Source of the DNA: DASQDN01 sp963825845
Lineage (GTDB): Bacteria > Acidobacteriota > Terriglobia > Bryobacterales > Bryobacteraceae
Direction of reading: 5' to 3'
Length of the DNA: 64,000 nt
NCBI GenBank assembly: GCA_963825845.1
Contig: CAWGVL010000055.1
Span: 62,001-126,000 of the forward strand
Shown in pieces: positions 10,062-18,484 of the stretch (position 1 is the first letter of the stretch; each line of letters opens with the position of its first letter). A model generated the notes under the pieces. It was given only the letters and a program-made list of their open reading frames with translations, did no database searches and was not told the DNA's origin. The translations under genes and the position numbers were made by a program.

Positions 10062-11579
10062 ATGCAATTCCTGGAAAGCAGTCTTCTCGAACTGATCACG
10101 CAGACCTCCACCAATCTGCCTCCTGATGTCAGGGCGGCCATGGCGGAAGCGATGAAGCAAGAAACTCCCGGCACTCAGGCGTCTCAGGCGATGAGCATCA
10201 TTGCCACGAATATCGACATGGCGCTGGAAGATGAAGGGCCGATCTGTCAGGACACGGGCATGCCGACCTTCTTTGTGCATACGCCTGTGGGTGTCAATCA
10301 GCTCGCGATTGCCAAGGCGATTCGCGCAGCGACAGCGGAGGCCACCCGCCGCGGCAAACTGCGTCCGAACTCGGTCGATTCGCTTACCGGAGCGAACAGC
10401 GGTGACAACCTCGGCGTGGAAACGCCTGTGATTCACTTCGAGCAGTGGGAGAAGGATGACATCGAAGTGAAGCTTCTGCTGAAGGGCGGCGGATGTGAGA
10501 ACAAGAATGCTCAATATTCCCTGCCCTGCACGTTGGAGCACCTTGGCCGTGCCGATCGTACGCTGGAAGGCGTGCGGAAGTGCATTCTGCACGCGGTATG
10601 GCAGGCGCAGGGCCAGGGCTGCGCGCCCGGCGCAATCGGCGTCTGCATCGGGAGCGATCGCGCTCACGGATATGTGCTGGCAAAGGGCGAACTGTTGCGG
10701 AGCCTGGATGATGTGAATCCTGTGCCGGAGTTGGCAAAACTCGAGTCCGAGATCATGGAACAGTCCAATACTCTCGGCGTAGGGCCGATGGGGTTCGGTG
10801 GACGAGTGTCGTTGATCGGGTGCAAGATCATGGCTGCGAACCGGTTGCCCGCGAGTTTCTTTGTTTCCGTTGCGTATGACTGCTGGGCGTTCCGGCGGCT
10901 AGGGGTGAAATTAGATGCATCCACGGGCGCGATTACAGGTTGGCTGTATCGCGATCCGGAGCGTGCCGTGGACAAGATGGCGGCCGAATCGGGATTTCCT
11001 TTGACCGGACGCGAGATCGTGCTGACGCCTCCGCTGACCGAAGAGCAAATGCGGTCATTGAAGGTCGGGGACATCGTGATCCTCAATGGCGAGATGTATA
11101 CCGGTCGCGACGCTGTGCACGCGTACCTGATGAAGAATCCGCCCCCTGTGGATCTGAATGGCGCCGCGCTCTACCATTGCGGCCCGGTGATGTTGAAGAA
11201 CGGGGATCGGTGGACGGTGAAGGCGGCAGGTCCGACAACGAGTATTCGGGAAGAGCCTTATCAGGCGGATGTCATAAAGCGGTATGGCGTACGCGCGGTG
11301 ATCGGGAAAGGCGGTATGGGCCCGAAGACGCTTGCGGCTTTGAAGGAATCGGGCGCCGTATATTTGAACGGCATCGGCGGGGCTGCACAGTTTTACGCTC
11401 GGACGATTCAGGAAGTGCTGGGTGTGAACCTGATGGAGTTCGGGATTCCCGAGGCCATGTGGCATCTGCGAGCTCAGGGCTTTGCGGCGATTGTCACGAT
11501 GGACGCGCACGGAAATAGTCTGCATGCCGGTGTGGAGCAGGAGAGCGGTTCGGCGCTGGAAGCATTGCAGAGTATGTGA
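10062..11579 (+). CDS. fum: Fumarate hydratase, class I (iron-sulfur)
   Basis: Interconverts fumarate and malate in the TCA cycle using a [4Fe-4S] cluster. The protein is 505 residues and includes both the Fumerase domain (about 1-285) and the Fumerase_C domain (about 290-505), as in FumA/FumB. Motifs include PICQDTGMP (cluster cysteine), LKGGGCENKN and GQGCAPGAIGVCIGSDRA in the first domain, and KGGMGPKTLAALKESG in the second. The frame is intact. A decayed, twice-deleted copy of its 3' half lies downstream at 12702-13152. Confidence 0.93.
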   Translation: MQFLESSLLELITQTSTNLPPDVRAAMAEAMKQETPGTQASQAMSIIATNIDMALEDEGPICQDTGMPTFFVHTPVGVNQLAIAKAIRAATAEATRRGKLRPNSVDSLTGANSGDNLGVETPVIHFEQWEKDDIEVKLLLKGGGCENKNAQYSLPCTLEHLGRADRTLEGVRKCILHAVWQAQGQGCAPGAIGVCIGSDRAHGYVLAKGELLRSLDDVNPVPELAKLESEIMEQSNTLGVGPMGFGGRVSLIGCKIMAANRLPASFFVSVAYDCWAFRRLGVKLDASTGAITGWLYRDPERAVDKMAAESGFPLTGREIVLTPPLTEEQMRSLKVGDIVILNGEMYTGRDAVHAYLMKNPPPVDLNGAALYHCGPVMLKNGDRWTVKAAGPTTSIREEPYQADVIKRYGVRAVIGKGGMGPKTLAALKESGAVYLNGIGGAAQFYARTIQEVLGVNLMEFGIPEAMWHLRAQGFAAIVTMDAHGNSLHAGVEQESGSALEALQSM

Positions 11580-11824
11580 CGTGGTTGGCTTATTGAAGGG
11601 TGAACAGGCCGATCCGGCTCCACCTTACGCGGCAACAAGTGATATATTGCGATCCACGCACAGAAGCTGTCTATTGCTAGCTGAGAGACGATAACGCACA
11701 TGTGAGACAGGTCAGATATCGCACTCTGGCGAATGTTGATCTCACAGTTCACATTGGAGCGTGTATGGCGGATTCCTATAGACTATTGGACCGGAACCAC
11801 TAGCTCAGCACGCAAATTGGATTG
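11580..11824. other. Intergenic stretch with no recognisable gene
   Basis: Between the fumarase stop and the first recognisable residues of the E2-like relic I see no open frame with family resemblance, no RNA gene and no clear repeat. It probably contains decayed 5' sequence of the relic that follows. Confidence 0.5.
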
Positions 11825-12569
11825 GTGAAGGAATGGCGTGTGAAAGAGGTAGTGACGTTTTCGCAGCTGGTAGATTTCACCGCATTGAACAGAGAGCAAG
11901 CCCTCCGTCAGCACAGCGGTAGCAAAACCAACTTATACGGCGTTCGTTATTGATTCGATCGCACGCGCCCTGCTGGAGCATCCCAAACTGAACCGAGTGG
12001 TTTATCGAGGGTTGTTCGGCTACCGCTGGGCGCAGTTTGATCAGATCCATATCGCCCTTGCTGTCGAACTCGTGGAGGGTGATCTGGACATCGCTTATGC
12101 GAGCATTCTGCGCAATGTCGACCGCCTTGGGTTGGATGGAATAAATAATGCGCTACTTCGGTTGGCTTCATCACCAGCGAACGACCAACAGCTGACATGA
12201 TTGAGGCGTGTACCAGCTTTCCTGACCGCCGTACTAGCTCGCGCTACAAGCCTACATCCGAAACTGTGGCTGCGTTTCCGAGGTGGAAGCTGCGCCGTGA
12301 CTTCGCCTGCAGAATATGGGACTGAAGGCGTATACGTGAAGTCCTGCTGGCCTGTGCAGTCCGCTTTTGGCCAGGTGAAAGAGTATCCCATGGTCGTTGA
12401 TGGTAGCTGTGTCGCACGCAAGGCGGCGATGTTGTCAATGTCGTGGCACCGTGAACTAACTACCGGAGCAGTAGCAGCCAGATTCTTCGAGCAGATTATT
12501 CAAAAACTCCAACATGGTACCGGGCTCATTTCAGAGTCGGTGGCGCATTCTGTTGAGAGCGGAAGGTAG
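11825..12569 (+). pseudogene. Degraded 2-oxoacid dehydrogenase acyltransferase (E2 catalytic-domain-like) relic
   Basis: Three segments together resemble the catalytic domain of dihydrolipoyl acyltransferases without a lipoyl domain. They are VTFSQLVDFTALNRE (frame starting at 11825); after a slip near 11924, PTYTAFVIDSIARALLEHPK and RWAQFDQIHIALAVE; and, beyond an in-frame TGA at 12198-12200, PMVVDGSCVARKAAMLSMSW and AARFFEQIIQKLQ. The last part aligns with the end of true E2 proteins such as the one at 20573-21991. The catalytic HxxxDG motif should follow SMSW but reads HRELTTG, so the active site is absent. One frameshift, one stop and a lost active site indicate a pseudogene, or a damaged non-catalytic paralogue. 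Confidence 0.6.
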
Positions 12570-12602
12570 CGCGCGGCCTCAGCCGACGTGGCAAGCTCCT
12601 CA

Positions 12603-12701
12603 CACCGGTCGGCAAAGAGGATATTGCTCGAAGCGTGACCTCGCTTTCCAACTGGATGTGAATACGATTTCCTTACCGTCGAGACGACTTGAAGTGAAGC
12701 C
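12603..12701 (-). pseudogene. Relic of the 3' end of the PD40 propeller gene (fragment A)
   Basis: On the minus strand this reads GFTS, then DGKEIVFTSSWKAR, closely matching the last blade and C-terminus of the intact PD40 protein at 14481-15503 (DGKQIVFTSSWKAK). Nucleotide similarity is visible over most of about 100 bases, with small indels. It abuts the fumarase relic that begins at about 12702. Confidence 0.65.
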
Positions 12702-13152
12702 GTGTCGTTGGTCGGGGGGCAAGATCACGACTGCAAACCCGTTGCCCGTGAGTTTCGTTGTTTGCATTGCGTATGACTGCTGGGCGTTCCGACGGCTGGC
12801 GTGACGTTAGATGCATCCAGGGGCGCGAGATCGTGCTGACGCCTCCGCTGACCGAAGAGCAAATGCGTTCGTTTAGGTTCGGGACATCGTGATCCCTAAC
12901 GGCGACATGTATGCCGGTTGCGACGCTGTGCACGCCTACCTGATGAAGAATCCGCCCACGGTGGATCTGAATGACACCGCACTCTACCATTGCGGCCCCG
13001 TGATGTTGAAGAACGGGATCGGTGACACCATGTGGCATCTGCGAGCTCAGGCCTTTGCGGCGATTGTCACGATGGATGCGCACGGAAATAGTTTGCATGC
13101 CGGTGTGGAGCAGGAGAGCGGTTCGGCGCTGGAAGCATTGGAGAGTGTGTGA
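12702..13152 (+). pseudogene. Decayed partial duplicate of the class I fumarase gene
   Basis: Three blocks match the 3' half of the intact fumarase at about 90% identity by eye. The first (12702 to about 12825) matches about 10806-10932; the second (about 12826 to 13018) matches about 11010-11205; the third (about 13028 to 13152) matches about 11452-11579, ending in the same Ser-Ala-Leu-Glu-Ala C-terminus and stop. Two deletions of roughly 80 and 245 bases, several point changes and indels leave no intact frame. It cannot encode an active enzyme. Confidence 0.9.
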
Positions 13153-13366
13153 CATGTCATTGCCGGTCGTAAGGCGGGATTGCAATCACGCCCGCGAATA
13201 TGAGCGGCGGTAGGCATGGCAGGAGAAAGCTCAGAAAGCCGTCTTTCCCGAATCGCCATTCCTCGGGACGGAAAGATCGCAGCCGACCTTGTTCCGCTCA
13301 GGCTGCAGGAAAGCAGAGCAGACTCTGAATCGACACGTTAGTGGAGATTTTCGCATGCTTTCGTAA

Positions 13367-13831
13367 CTCGCCGCCGCAGGCATCGAGCTCGAATGCGGCA
13401 AAACGGATTCCTCAGAGGGCTACACCCTCGACATGACCGCCCCCAGCTTCGCTACGCGTCAAACATCGGACATTCGGGAGTTCCTCGTGGTGCGAATCGT
13501 TCGAGGGGGACTGCCGGCGGCCATCCTGCCCCGCATGCTGGGGTACGCATTCCCATGGACGCGAAACGGCGTGCATGCGACTATCATGTACGACCGGATC
13601 GAAACGGCAGCGGTGTCGGAGGCGTCGAGTGTTGACAAGATCCTAGGTAGTGCACTGGCTCATGAGGTTGGACATGTGCTACTGCGTTCCGAGCAACATT
13701 CTCAAAGCGGAGTCATGAAGGCCGTTTGGAGCCGAGCTGATTACCAGCGTTTGGCCGTCCGCCAGCTTGAGTTCCTGCCGTATCAGGCCGTCATGCTGCG
13801 GGAAGAAGTACGCCGACGCGCACGGCTTTGA
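13367..13831 (+). pseudogene. Damaged HExxH zinc metalloprotease-like gene
   Basis: The frame is open from 13367, just after a TAA, and the first ATG is at 13433. It encodes LAAAGIELEC, FPWTRNGVHATIMYDRIE and the zinc motif ALAHEVGHVLLRSEQHSQSG, followed by VMKAVW, which could be a Met-turn. HEVGH supplies two zinc ligands and the catalytic Glu; the His eight residues further on could be the third ligand. The core resembles small exported acidobacterial proteins with HExxH, but the N-terminus has no export signal in frame and is cut by the TAA. It may be a 5'-truncated or frameshifted gene; it sits among certain relics, so I call it damaged. Confidence 0.5.
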
Positions 13832-13930
13832 GAGAGACTTCGGTGACAGATCGCCTCTTATCGACGCCGGACAGGCCAACTGGCGAGTGAAGCCCGTCGA
13901 GAGCCGGAGCCCATCTGCCGAGAGCGGAAC

Positions 13931-14005
13931 GCAACTCGATGTGAATACGAATTAGTTGGCCATCGGTGAGAAGTCGGGGAATGACGTCAAGCCGCACCTC
14001 ACATG
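13931..14005 (-). pseudogene. Relic of the 3' end of a PD40 propeller gene (fragment B)
   Basis: On the minus strand this reads GLTSF then DFSP, a stop codon and FVFTSS, a degraded form of GFTSFADFSPDG and IVFTSS in the last blade of the intact PD40 gene at 14481-15503. About 75 bases align well. It is the second such fragment in the region. The rest of 13832-14152 holds nothing I recognise. Confidence 0.55.
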
Positions 14006-14152
14006 GTTCACGTTCTGGATCAACTAAGCGGTGTCGGGGAGAACCCGACGGGCTGCGTGCAGACAGCTTAGCTGCACGGCCGCCAGGGACAAAAATGACG
14101 AGAAGCTCACGAGCCCATGTCGCGCCTGAGCTTCAAGTCATGGCAGCGTCGG

Positions 14153-14359
14153 CTAGGGCTGATTTACGCTCCGGCTCCATTCGTCTGCTTCGCGTTCTGC
14201 CTCGTCCTTGGCGTAGCCGTACCGCTCTTGCAGGCGTCCGACGAGTTCGTCGCGTTTGCCGGACATTGCATTCCAGTCACTGTCGGTAAATTTGGCCCAC
14301 TTCTGTTTGGCCACGCCTTTGAATTGCTTCCAGTTGCCTTCGATTTGGTCCCAGTTCAT
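14153..14359 (-). CDS. CsbD family small stress protein
   Basis: The protein is 68 residues, acidic and highly charged. It begins MNWDQIEGNWKQFKG and contains VAKQKWAKFTDSDW and the GYAKDEAEREADEW tail typical of CsbD/YjbJ proteins, whose members are induced in general stress and stationary phase; the biochemical role is not known. The ATG is preceded by a strong ribosome binding site, AGGAGGT, with six bases of spacing. Confidence 0.9.
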   Translation of the reverse strand: MNWDQIEGNWKQFKGVAKQKWAKFTDSDWNAMSGKRDELVGRLQERYGYAKDEAEREADEWSRSVNQP

Positions 14360-14480
14360 TCACGTACCTCCTGCCTGTATGACCCGCGCCAGCAGATGTT
14401 GTGACATGGTAGCGTCTCGATGGACCGTCCTATCCCCGTTTCCAGGGAGGTGGGAATCACTGAAATTCTGGTCTCCAGGG

Positions 14481-15503
14481 CTAACGATCGGACCAGTCGG
14501 CTACGAAGATGTTGAACTCATAGGGTGACTTCGCCTTCCAACTCGATGTGAATACAATCTGTTTCCCGTCGGGTGAGAAGTCGGCGAATGACGTGAAGCC
14601 GTCGAATGCGGTGACCTGCTCAAGGTTGCTGCCGTCGACGTCGATCATGAATAACTCGAACTGCCGGCTGTCACATTTGTTCTTATTCGAAGAGAAGATG
14701 ATTCGCTTTCCGTCAGGCGTGAATTGCGGAGCGAAGCTCGCGCATCCGAAGCGCGTGATTTGCTTTGCATCCGAACCGTCGGCGTTCGCGACATAGAGTT
14801 CCATCTTCATTGGCGCCGTCAGATCCTGACTGAGAAGGTCTTTGTACTTGTCGAGATCGGCGCCTTCGGAGGGACGATGCGCTCGCCAAACCATCTTCTT
14901 GCCATCTCGCGAGAAGAATGCGCCGCCATCGTATCCAACGGCGGATGTCAGCCGGGTCTTCTTGCTGCCGTCGAGGTTCATCGACCACAGATCGAGGTCT
15001 CCCGATGCCTTGGAGGTGTAGACAATCTTCTTACGAGGCCAGTTGATCGTGGCTTCGGCATCATATCCGTTCGCGTCCGTCAGTCTGCGTACGATCTTCC
15101 CGTCGAGAGTAGCCACATAGATGTCATAAGCCGGAGGGATGGCCCACATGTAGCCTTTTGAGCGATCAGGACGCGGCGGACATGCGGCGCCTTGTCCGTG
15201 AGTCGATCCGTAAAGGACGTGGTTGCCGTCCGGGAGGAAGTATCCACACGTGGTCGCGCCGGCGCCATTGGAAACTCGCTTGACGTTCTTGCCGTCCCAG
15301 TCCATTACGTATATCTGGTCGCAGGATGCGCCATCGCGGGTCGACTGGAACACGAGCCGCTTGCCATCGGGCGACCAGTAAGCCTCCGCGTTCTGCCCTC
15401 CTGAGGTAAGCTGCCGAGGGTTGCTCAGGAATTTCGAATCCTGCGCGAAACCTGGCGATAGCAAGAGAGCAATCGGTAGAAGCCGGGCAACCATGATCCT
15501 CAT
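14481..15503 (-). CDS. Exported TolB-like PD40 beta-propeller protein
   Basis: The protein is 340 residues with an N-terminal signal peptide (ARLLPIALLLSPGFAQ). It consists of repeated PD40 blades, with recurring motifs such as YWSPDGKRLVFQSTRDG, FTPDGKRIIFSSN and FSPDGKQIVFTSS, each followed by a short strand of the type LYVANADGSDAKQIT. It is a six-bladed TolB-like propeller, probably periplasmic and used for protein or glycan binding; no catalytic residues are evident. Two fragments of its 3' end are found upstream at about 12.6 and 13.9 kb. Confidence 0.8.
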   Translation of the reverse strand: MRIMVARLLPIALLLSPGFAQDSKFLSNPRQLTSGGQNAEAYWSPDGKRLVFQSTRDGASCDQIYVMDWDGKNVKRVSNGAGATTCGYFLPDGNHVLYGSTHGQGAACPPRPDRSKGYMWAIPPAYDIYVATLDGKIVRRLTDANGYDAEATINWPRKKIVYTSKASGDLDLWSMNLDGSKKTRLTSAVGYDGGAFFSRDGKKMVWRAHRPSEGADLDKYKDLLSQDLTAPMKMELYVANADGSDAKQITRFGCASFAPQFTPDGKRIIFSSNKNKCDSRQFELFMIDVDGSNLEQVTAFDGFTSFADFSPDGKQIVFTSSWKAKSPYEFNIFVADWSDR

Positions 15504-15581
15504 CTTAAGCCGGGCCGGGCAGCCGCTTGCGTTGTATGTACGTATGGGACTACGCTTTAGCCAGATGTTTGGAGGTATCGA

Positions 15582-16064
15582 ATGAAGGTATTGCGAGCTA
15601 TCCTCGGCGGCATTATGGGAGCACTTGCCATGAGTCTGGCCATGTTTCTCATGCGGAGTTCAGGAATCCAACTTAGCCTCGAGGCTTTGCTGGGCAGCTT
15701 GATTCCGCAAAACGAAATTGTCTCTACGTGGGTTGGCGGCTTCGTTCTTCACCTGTTCATAGGCGCTGTCGTCGCGCTTGTTTATGCGTTCGTATTTGAA
15801 ATGGCAGTCCAGCGCGCGGGCGCATTGATGGGCGGCGGACTTGGATTGGCGCACGGACTAATAGCGGGTCTCTTCATGAGCGGAATTCAGGCCATGAATC
15901 CTTTGGATCCGAACGTCGCATCGGCGCCTGGCCCGTTTCTGTCCCACATGGCGTTTGGGCCGCTGGTGTTCCTGATGCTTCACTGTCTTTACGGCATTGT
16001 CGTGGGCGTCGTTTATGGCCACACGGTGCAGAACGTTCATATATACACGCGCCGTCCCATTTAG
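15582..16064 (+). CDS. Small integral membrane protein
   Basis: The protein has 160 residues and about four hydrophobic segments (IMGALAMSLAMFLM, LHLFIGAVVALVYAFVF, LMGGGLGLAHGLIAGLFM and LVFLMLHCLYGIVVGVVYG), with conserved His residues in or near two of them. It resembles the loosely defined YagU/DUF6789-type inner membrane proteins; no function is assigned. It is a single gene between two minus-strand genes. Confidence 0.6.
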   Translation: MKVLRAILGGIMGALAMSLAMFLMRSSGIQLSLEALLGSLIPQNEIVSTWVGGFVLHLFIGAVVALVYAFVFEMAVQRAGALMGGGLGLAHGLIAGLFMSGIQAMNPLDPNVASAPGPFLSHMAFGPLVFLMLHCLYGIVVGVVYGHTVQNVHIYTRRPI

Positions 16065-16078
16065 CGCACGGCGATGAA

Positions 16079-17335
16079 TCACTGCTTCACGTCATAGGCC
16101 CAGAGGTGACCGAGGTCGCGGATATAGAGGCGGCCATTGGCAACTACCGGGTACGACCATGCCCTCTCTCGAGAGTCGCGTCGTTTCGGCTGTCCTGAGG
16201 GCGTGAATCGTCCTTTCTCACGATATGCGTCAGGGGTGGCCTCGACCAGGGCTACGTCACCGTTCTCCAGATGGAAATAAAGGTGGCCATCGGCGTAGAA
16301 GACTGCTCCGGGTCCGGCATCTTGCGTTTTCCAGCGAATCTTGCCCGTTGCAAACTCGGCTGCGGCCGGTCCGTCGGAGTTGGTTCCGTACAAGTAATCT
16401 CCGATCAGCACTTGCCCGCCAAGCGAGTTCGGAACATCGCGTTCGAAATAGACCTGCTCGGCAGAGACGCCTCTGCTTGTAGGAATGAGTTGTACCAGAC
16501 CAGCCCCGAATCGACGGGCATTGGTGCTGTATACGTATTGCTCTCGCGCTATGGCTGTCGCGATGTTTGCCGGTCCCCCGCTGGTTTGCGTGTAGCGCCA
16601 CAGAAATGTGCCGGTAGGGGCGTCCACACCGACGAGCCCTTTATCCAGAAATTGAACGTATTGTTTGCGGCCTGCCGCTTCAATTGCGATCGCGGACGAA
16701 TAGGCGGCGCGATCTCCTCCCGGCACCGCCGACTTCCAAATCACCGCTCCGGTCCGCTTGTTTAGTTTCAGCAGCGTTGCTTCGGCTCCTCCTGGCGCAA
16801 TGATCACTGCGTCGCCATCGATCAAAGGCGACTCGGCGTAGGCCCATGTCCCCGGAACTCCGCCGAATTCGCGGCGGACGTTCTTCTGCCATACCAGCTT
16901 GCCGGATGTGATCTGCAGACACGCGAGGTCACCGTCAGAGCTGAACGCGTAAAGCCGATCGCCGTCGATGGTTGGTGTCGACCTCGCCATCGGATATGGG
17001 GGCTGCTGGTCGGGGTTCCCGACGTTACCGAGACGAGTCGTCCAGATCGGTTTGCCGTCGGTCACTGAGAGCGCCTGGACAAATTCGTTCTCCATGCCTT
17101 TGTTGCTCTGAAGATAGATTCGCTGCCCCGCTATGGCCACAGTGCCATAGCCGTCGCCCATATCGCTAACGTGCCAGAGGAGTTTGGGTCCGCCCTTCGG
17201 CCATTCCTTCAGGAGCCCGGTTTCTTGAGAAACACCCGTGCGATCCGGGCCGCGCCATTGCGGCCAGTCGCCGGAGTACAGGTGCCCGCTTACCGCAATG
17301 CTGAGGACGAGTATCTGAGGCCATCCAGTTCTCAT
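16079..17335 (-). CDS. Exported PQQ-like beta-propeller repeat protein
   Basis: The protein is 418 residues with a signal peptide at the N-terminus and the opening motif DWPQWRGPDRTGVS, typical of the outer-membrane/periplasmic PQQ-like repeat family. Repeated blades carry motifs such as LYAFSSDGDLACL, LLKLNKRTGAVIWKS and APTGTFLWRYTQ. These proteins share the fold of quinoproteins but usually lack the PQQ and calcium ligands, so this is probably a binding or scaffold protein rather than a dehydrogenase. Its start overlaps the Rieske gene stop by four bases, indicating cotranscription. Confidence 0.8.
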   Translation of the reverse strand: MRTGWPQILVLSIAVSGHLYSGDWPQWRGPDRTGVSQETGLLKEWPKGGPKLLWHVSDMGDGYGTVAIAGQRIYLQSNKGMENEFVQALSVTDGKPIWTTRLGNVGNPDQQPPYPMARSTPTIDGDRLYAFSSDGDLACLQITSGKLVWQKNVRREFGGVPGTWAYAESPLIDGDAVIIAPGGAEATLLKLNKRTGAVIWKSAVPGGDRAAYSSAIAIEAAGRKQYVQFLDKGLVGVDAPTGTFLWRYTQTSGGPANIATAIAREQYVYSTNARRFGAGLVQLIPTSRGVSAEQVYFERDVPNSLGGQVLIGDYLYGTNSDGPAAAEFATGKIRWKTQDAGPGAVFYADGHLYFHLENGDVALVEATPDAYREKGRFTPSGQPKRRDSRERAWSYPVVANGRLYIRDLGHLWAYDVKQ

Positions 17336-18423
17336 TTTGGTTTCCAGTCGATTACCGCGCGATCAACCGCGTGGAGAAGGGCTTCGCGTTTCGAATACGG
17401 CCCTGGAATATAGGCTCTCGAGCTTATTCCGGCCTGAGACAACTCTACGATAGACCAGTCTTCGCGATTCGTGGTGTCCCAGAACTCGATCGCGTCATTG
17501 ATGCAGGGCTCGGGTTTGGCCAATTCGGCCGGATGGAAATACCAGTCGCAGATAATGTTCGTGCGGTCGACGGTTTCCGGCCAAACCGTGTGAACCATCA
17601 TGTAGTCCGGATGGAGACTGAGGAGCAAATTCGGGTAGATGCTGTAGTAGAAGACCGCTTGGCGTTCATCCTCGCTCAAACCCGGCAGATAGTCGCGGCG
17701 CCGCTTCCCATCGATACTCATGGTCTCGGCGCCGTCACGGAAACCCATGGACCCGCCCACATATGTTTGCGAGGGCTTTTCGTTGTCGGCACCCAGGTAG
17801 TCAGTCAAGCGATTGAGCATGGGATGCAGCAACGGACAGTGTAAGCACTCATTGAAGTTCAAAAGGATGAGTTTCCAATTCGCCCGCACTGCATATTCGA
17901 TGCGGCTCGTACGCCGCAAGTCCTGCATTCGCCACGCGGCGAACTTCGAGGGCAACTCGCCAAGATGGTCCGCGAGCGGTTCGGGGCTAGAGCCGAGGTG
18001 CAGGAAGATATGGCCATCCCACAACTCTGCTGCGACTTCGACAAGCGGAAAGTCGTCGCGGGAAAAGTCCGCCTCGTTCATGTGCGGAGCGCCCACGAGC
18101 CGGCCATTCAGCCCGTAGGTCCAACCGTGATACGGGCACTGGATTCGTCCATTGAAATTGCCGTCCGGCGCGGAGCACAGGCGAGTGCCGCGGTGGCGGC
18201 ACACGTTATAAAAACCGTGGATGGAGCCAGCGGCGTCACGAACGACGATGATGCTTTCCCCTACGATGTCACGCAGGAAGTAATCGCCGGCGTTCGGTAT
18301 GACATCACTTCTACCGACGCAAACCCAACTGTTGAAGTAGAGCCGTTCCATCTCATCGCGGAATACCTCAGGATCGATGTAGTACCGTGCAGGTAGGGTC
18401 CTGAATGCGGGCTCCGAATCCAT
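17332..18423 (-). CDS. Rieske non-haem iron oxygenase, alpha subunit
   Basis: Aromatic-ring-hydroxylating-type oxygenase component, 363 residues from the ATG at 18423 (an upstream in-frame start at 18507 would add a tail without family resemblance). The Rieske [2Fe-2S] ligands are visible as C75-x-H77 (CRHRG) and C96-x2-H99 (CPYHGW). The mononuclear iron site is NFNECLHCPLLHP, with H195 and H200, and a C-terminal Asp is in FWDTTNREDW. No reductase or ferredoxin gene is adjacent. The substrate cannot be read from sequence; related enzymes act on aromatics, choline/betaine-type amines or sterols. Confidence 0.87.
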   Translation of the reverse strand: MDSEPAFRTLPARYYIDPEVFRDEMERLYFNSWVCVGRSDVIPNAGDYFLRDIVGESIIVVRDAAGSIHGFYNVCRHRGTRLCSAPDGNFNGRIQCPYHGWTYGLNGRLVGAPHMNEADFSRDDFPLVEVAAELWDGHIFLHLGSSPEPLADHLGELPSKFAAWRMQDLRRTSRIEYAVRANWKLILLNFNECLHCPLLHPMLNRLTDYLGADNEKPSQTYVGGSMGFRDGAETMSIDGKRRRDYLPGLSEDERQAVFYYSIYPNLLLSLHPDYMMVHTVWPETVDRTNIICDWYFHPAELAKPEPCINDAIEFWDTTNREDWSIVELSQAGISSRAYIPGPYSKREALLHAVDRAVIDWKPK

Positions 18424-18484
18424 GCTCAAAAGCCTACCGCAAGCGAAGGCCTGAGCGGGTCTGTTGTTAAGATGAAGTAATAAA

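Noticed and set aside
12603..13152. A new gene formed by joining PD40 and fumarase sequences
   Set aside because: The two pieces have opposite coding strands and no intact frame, so the junction is a decay product.
16079..17335. A third PQQ-dependent dehydrogenase
   Set aside because: It has the PQQ-like repeat propeller but not the HDWDA-type metal and catalytic region seen in the two true quinoprotein genes.
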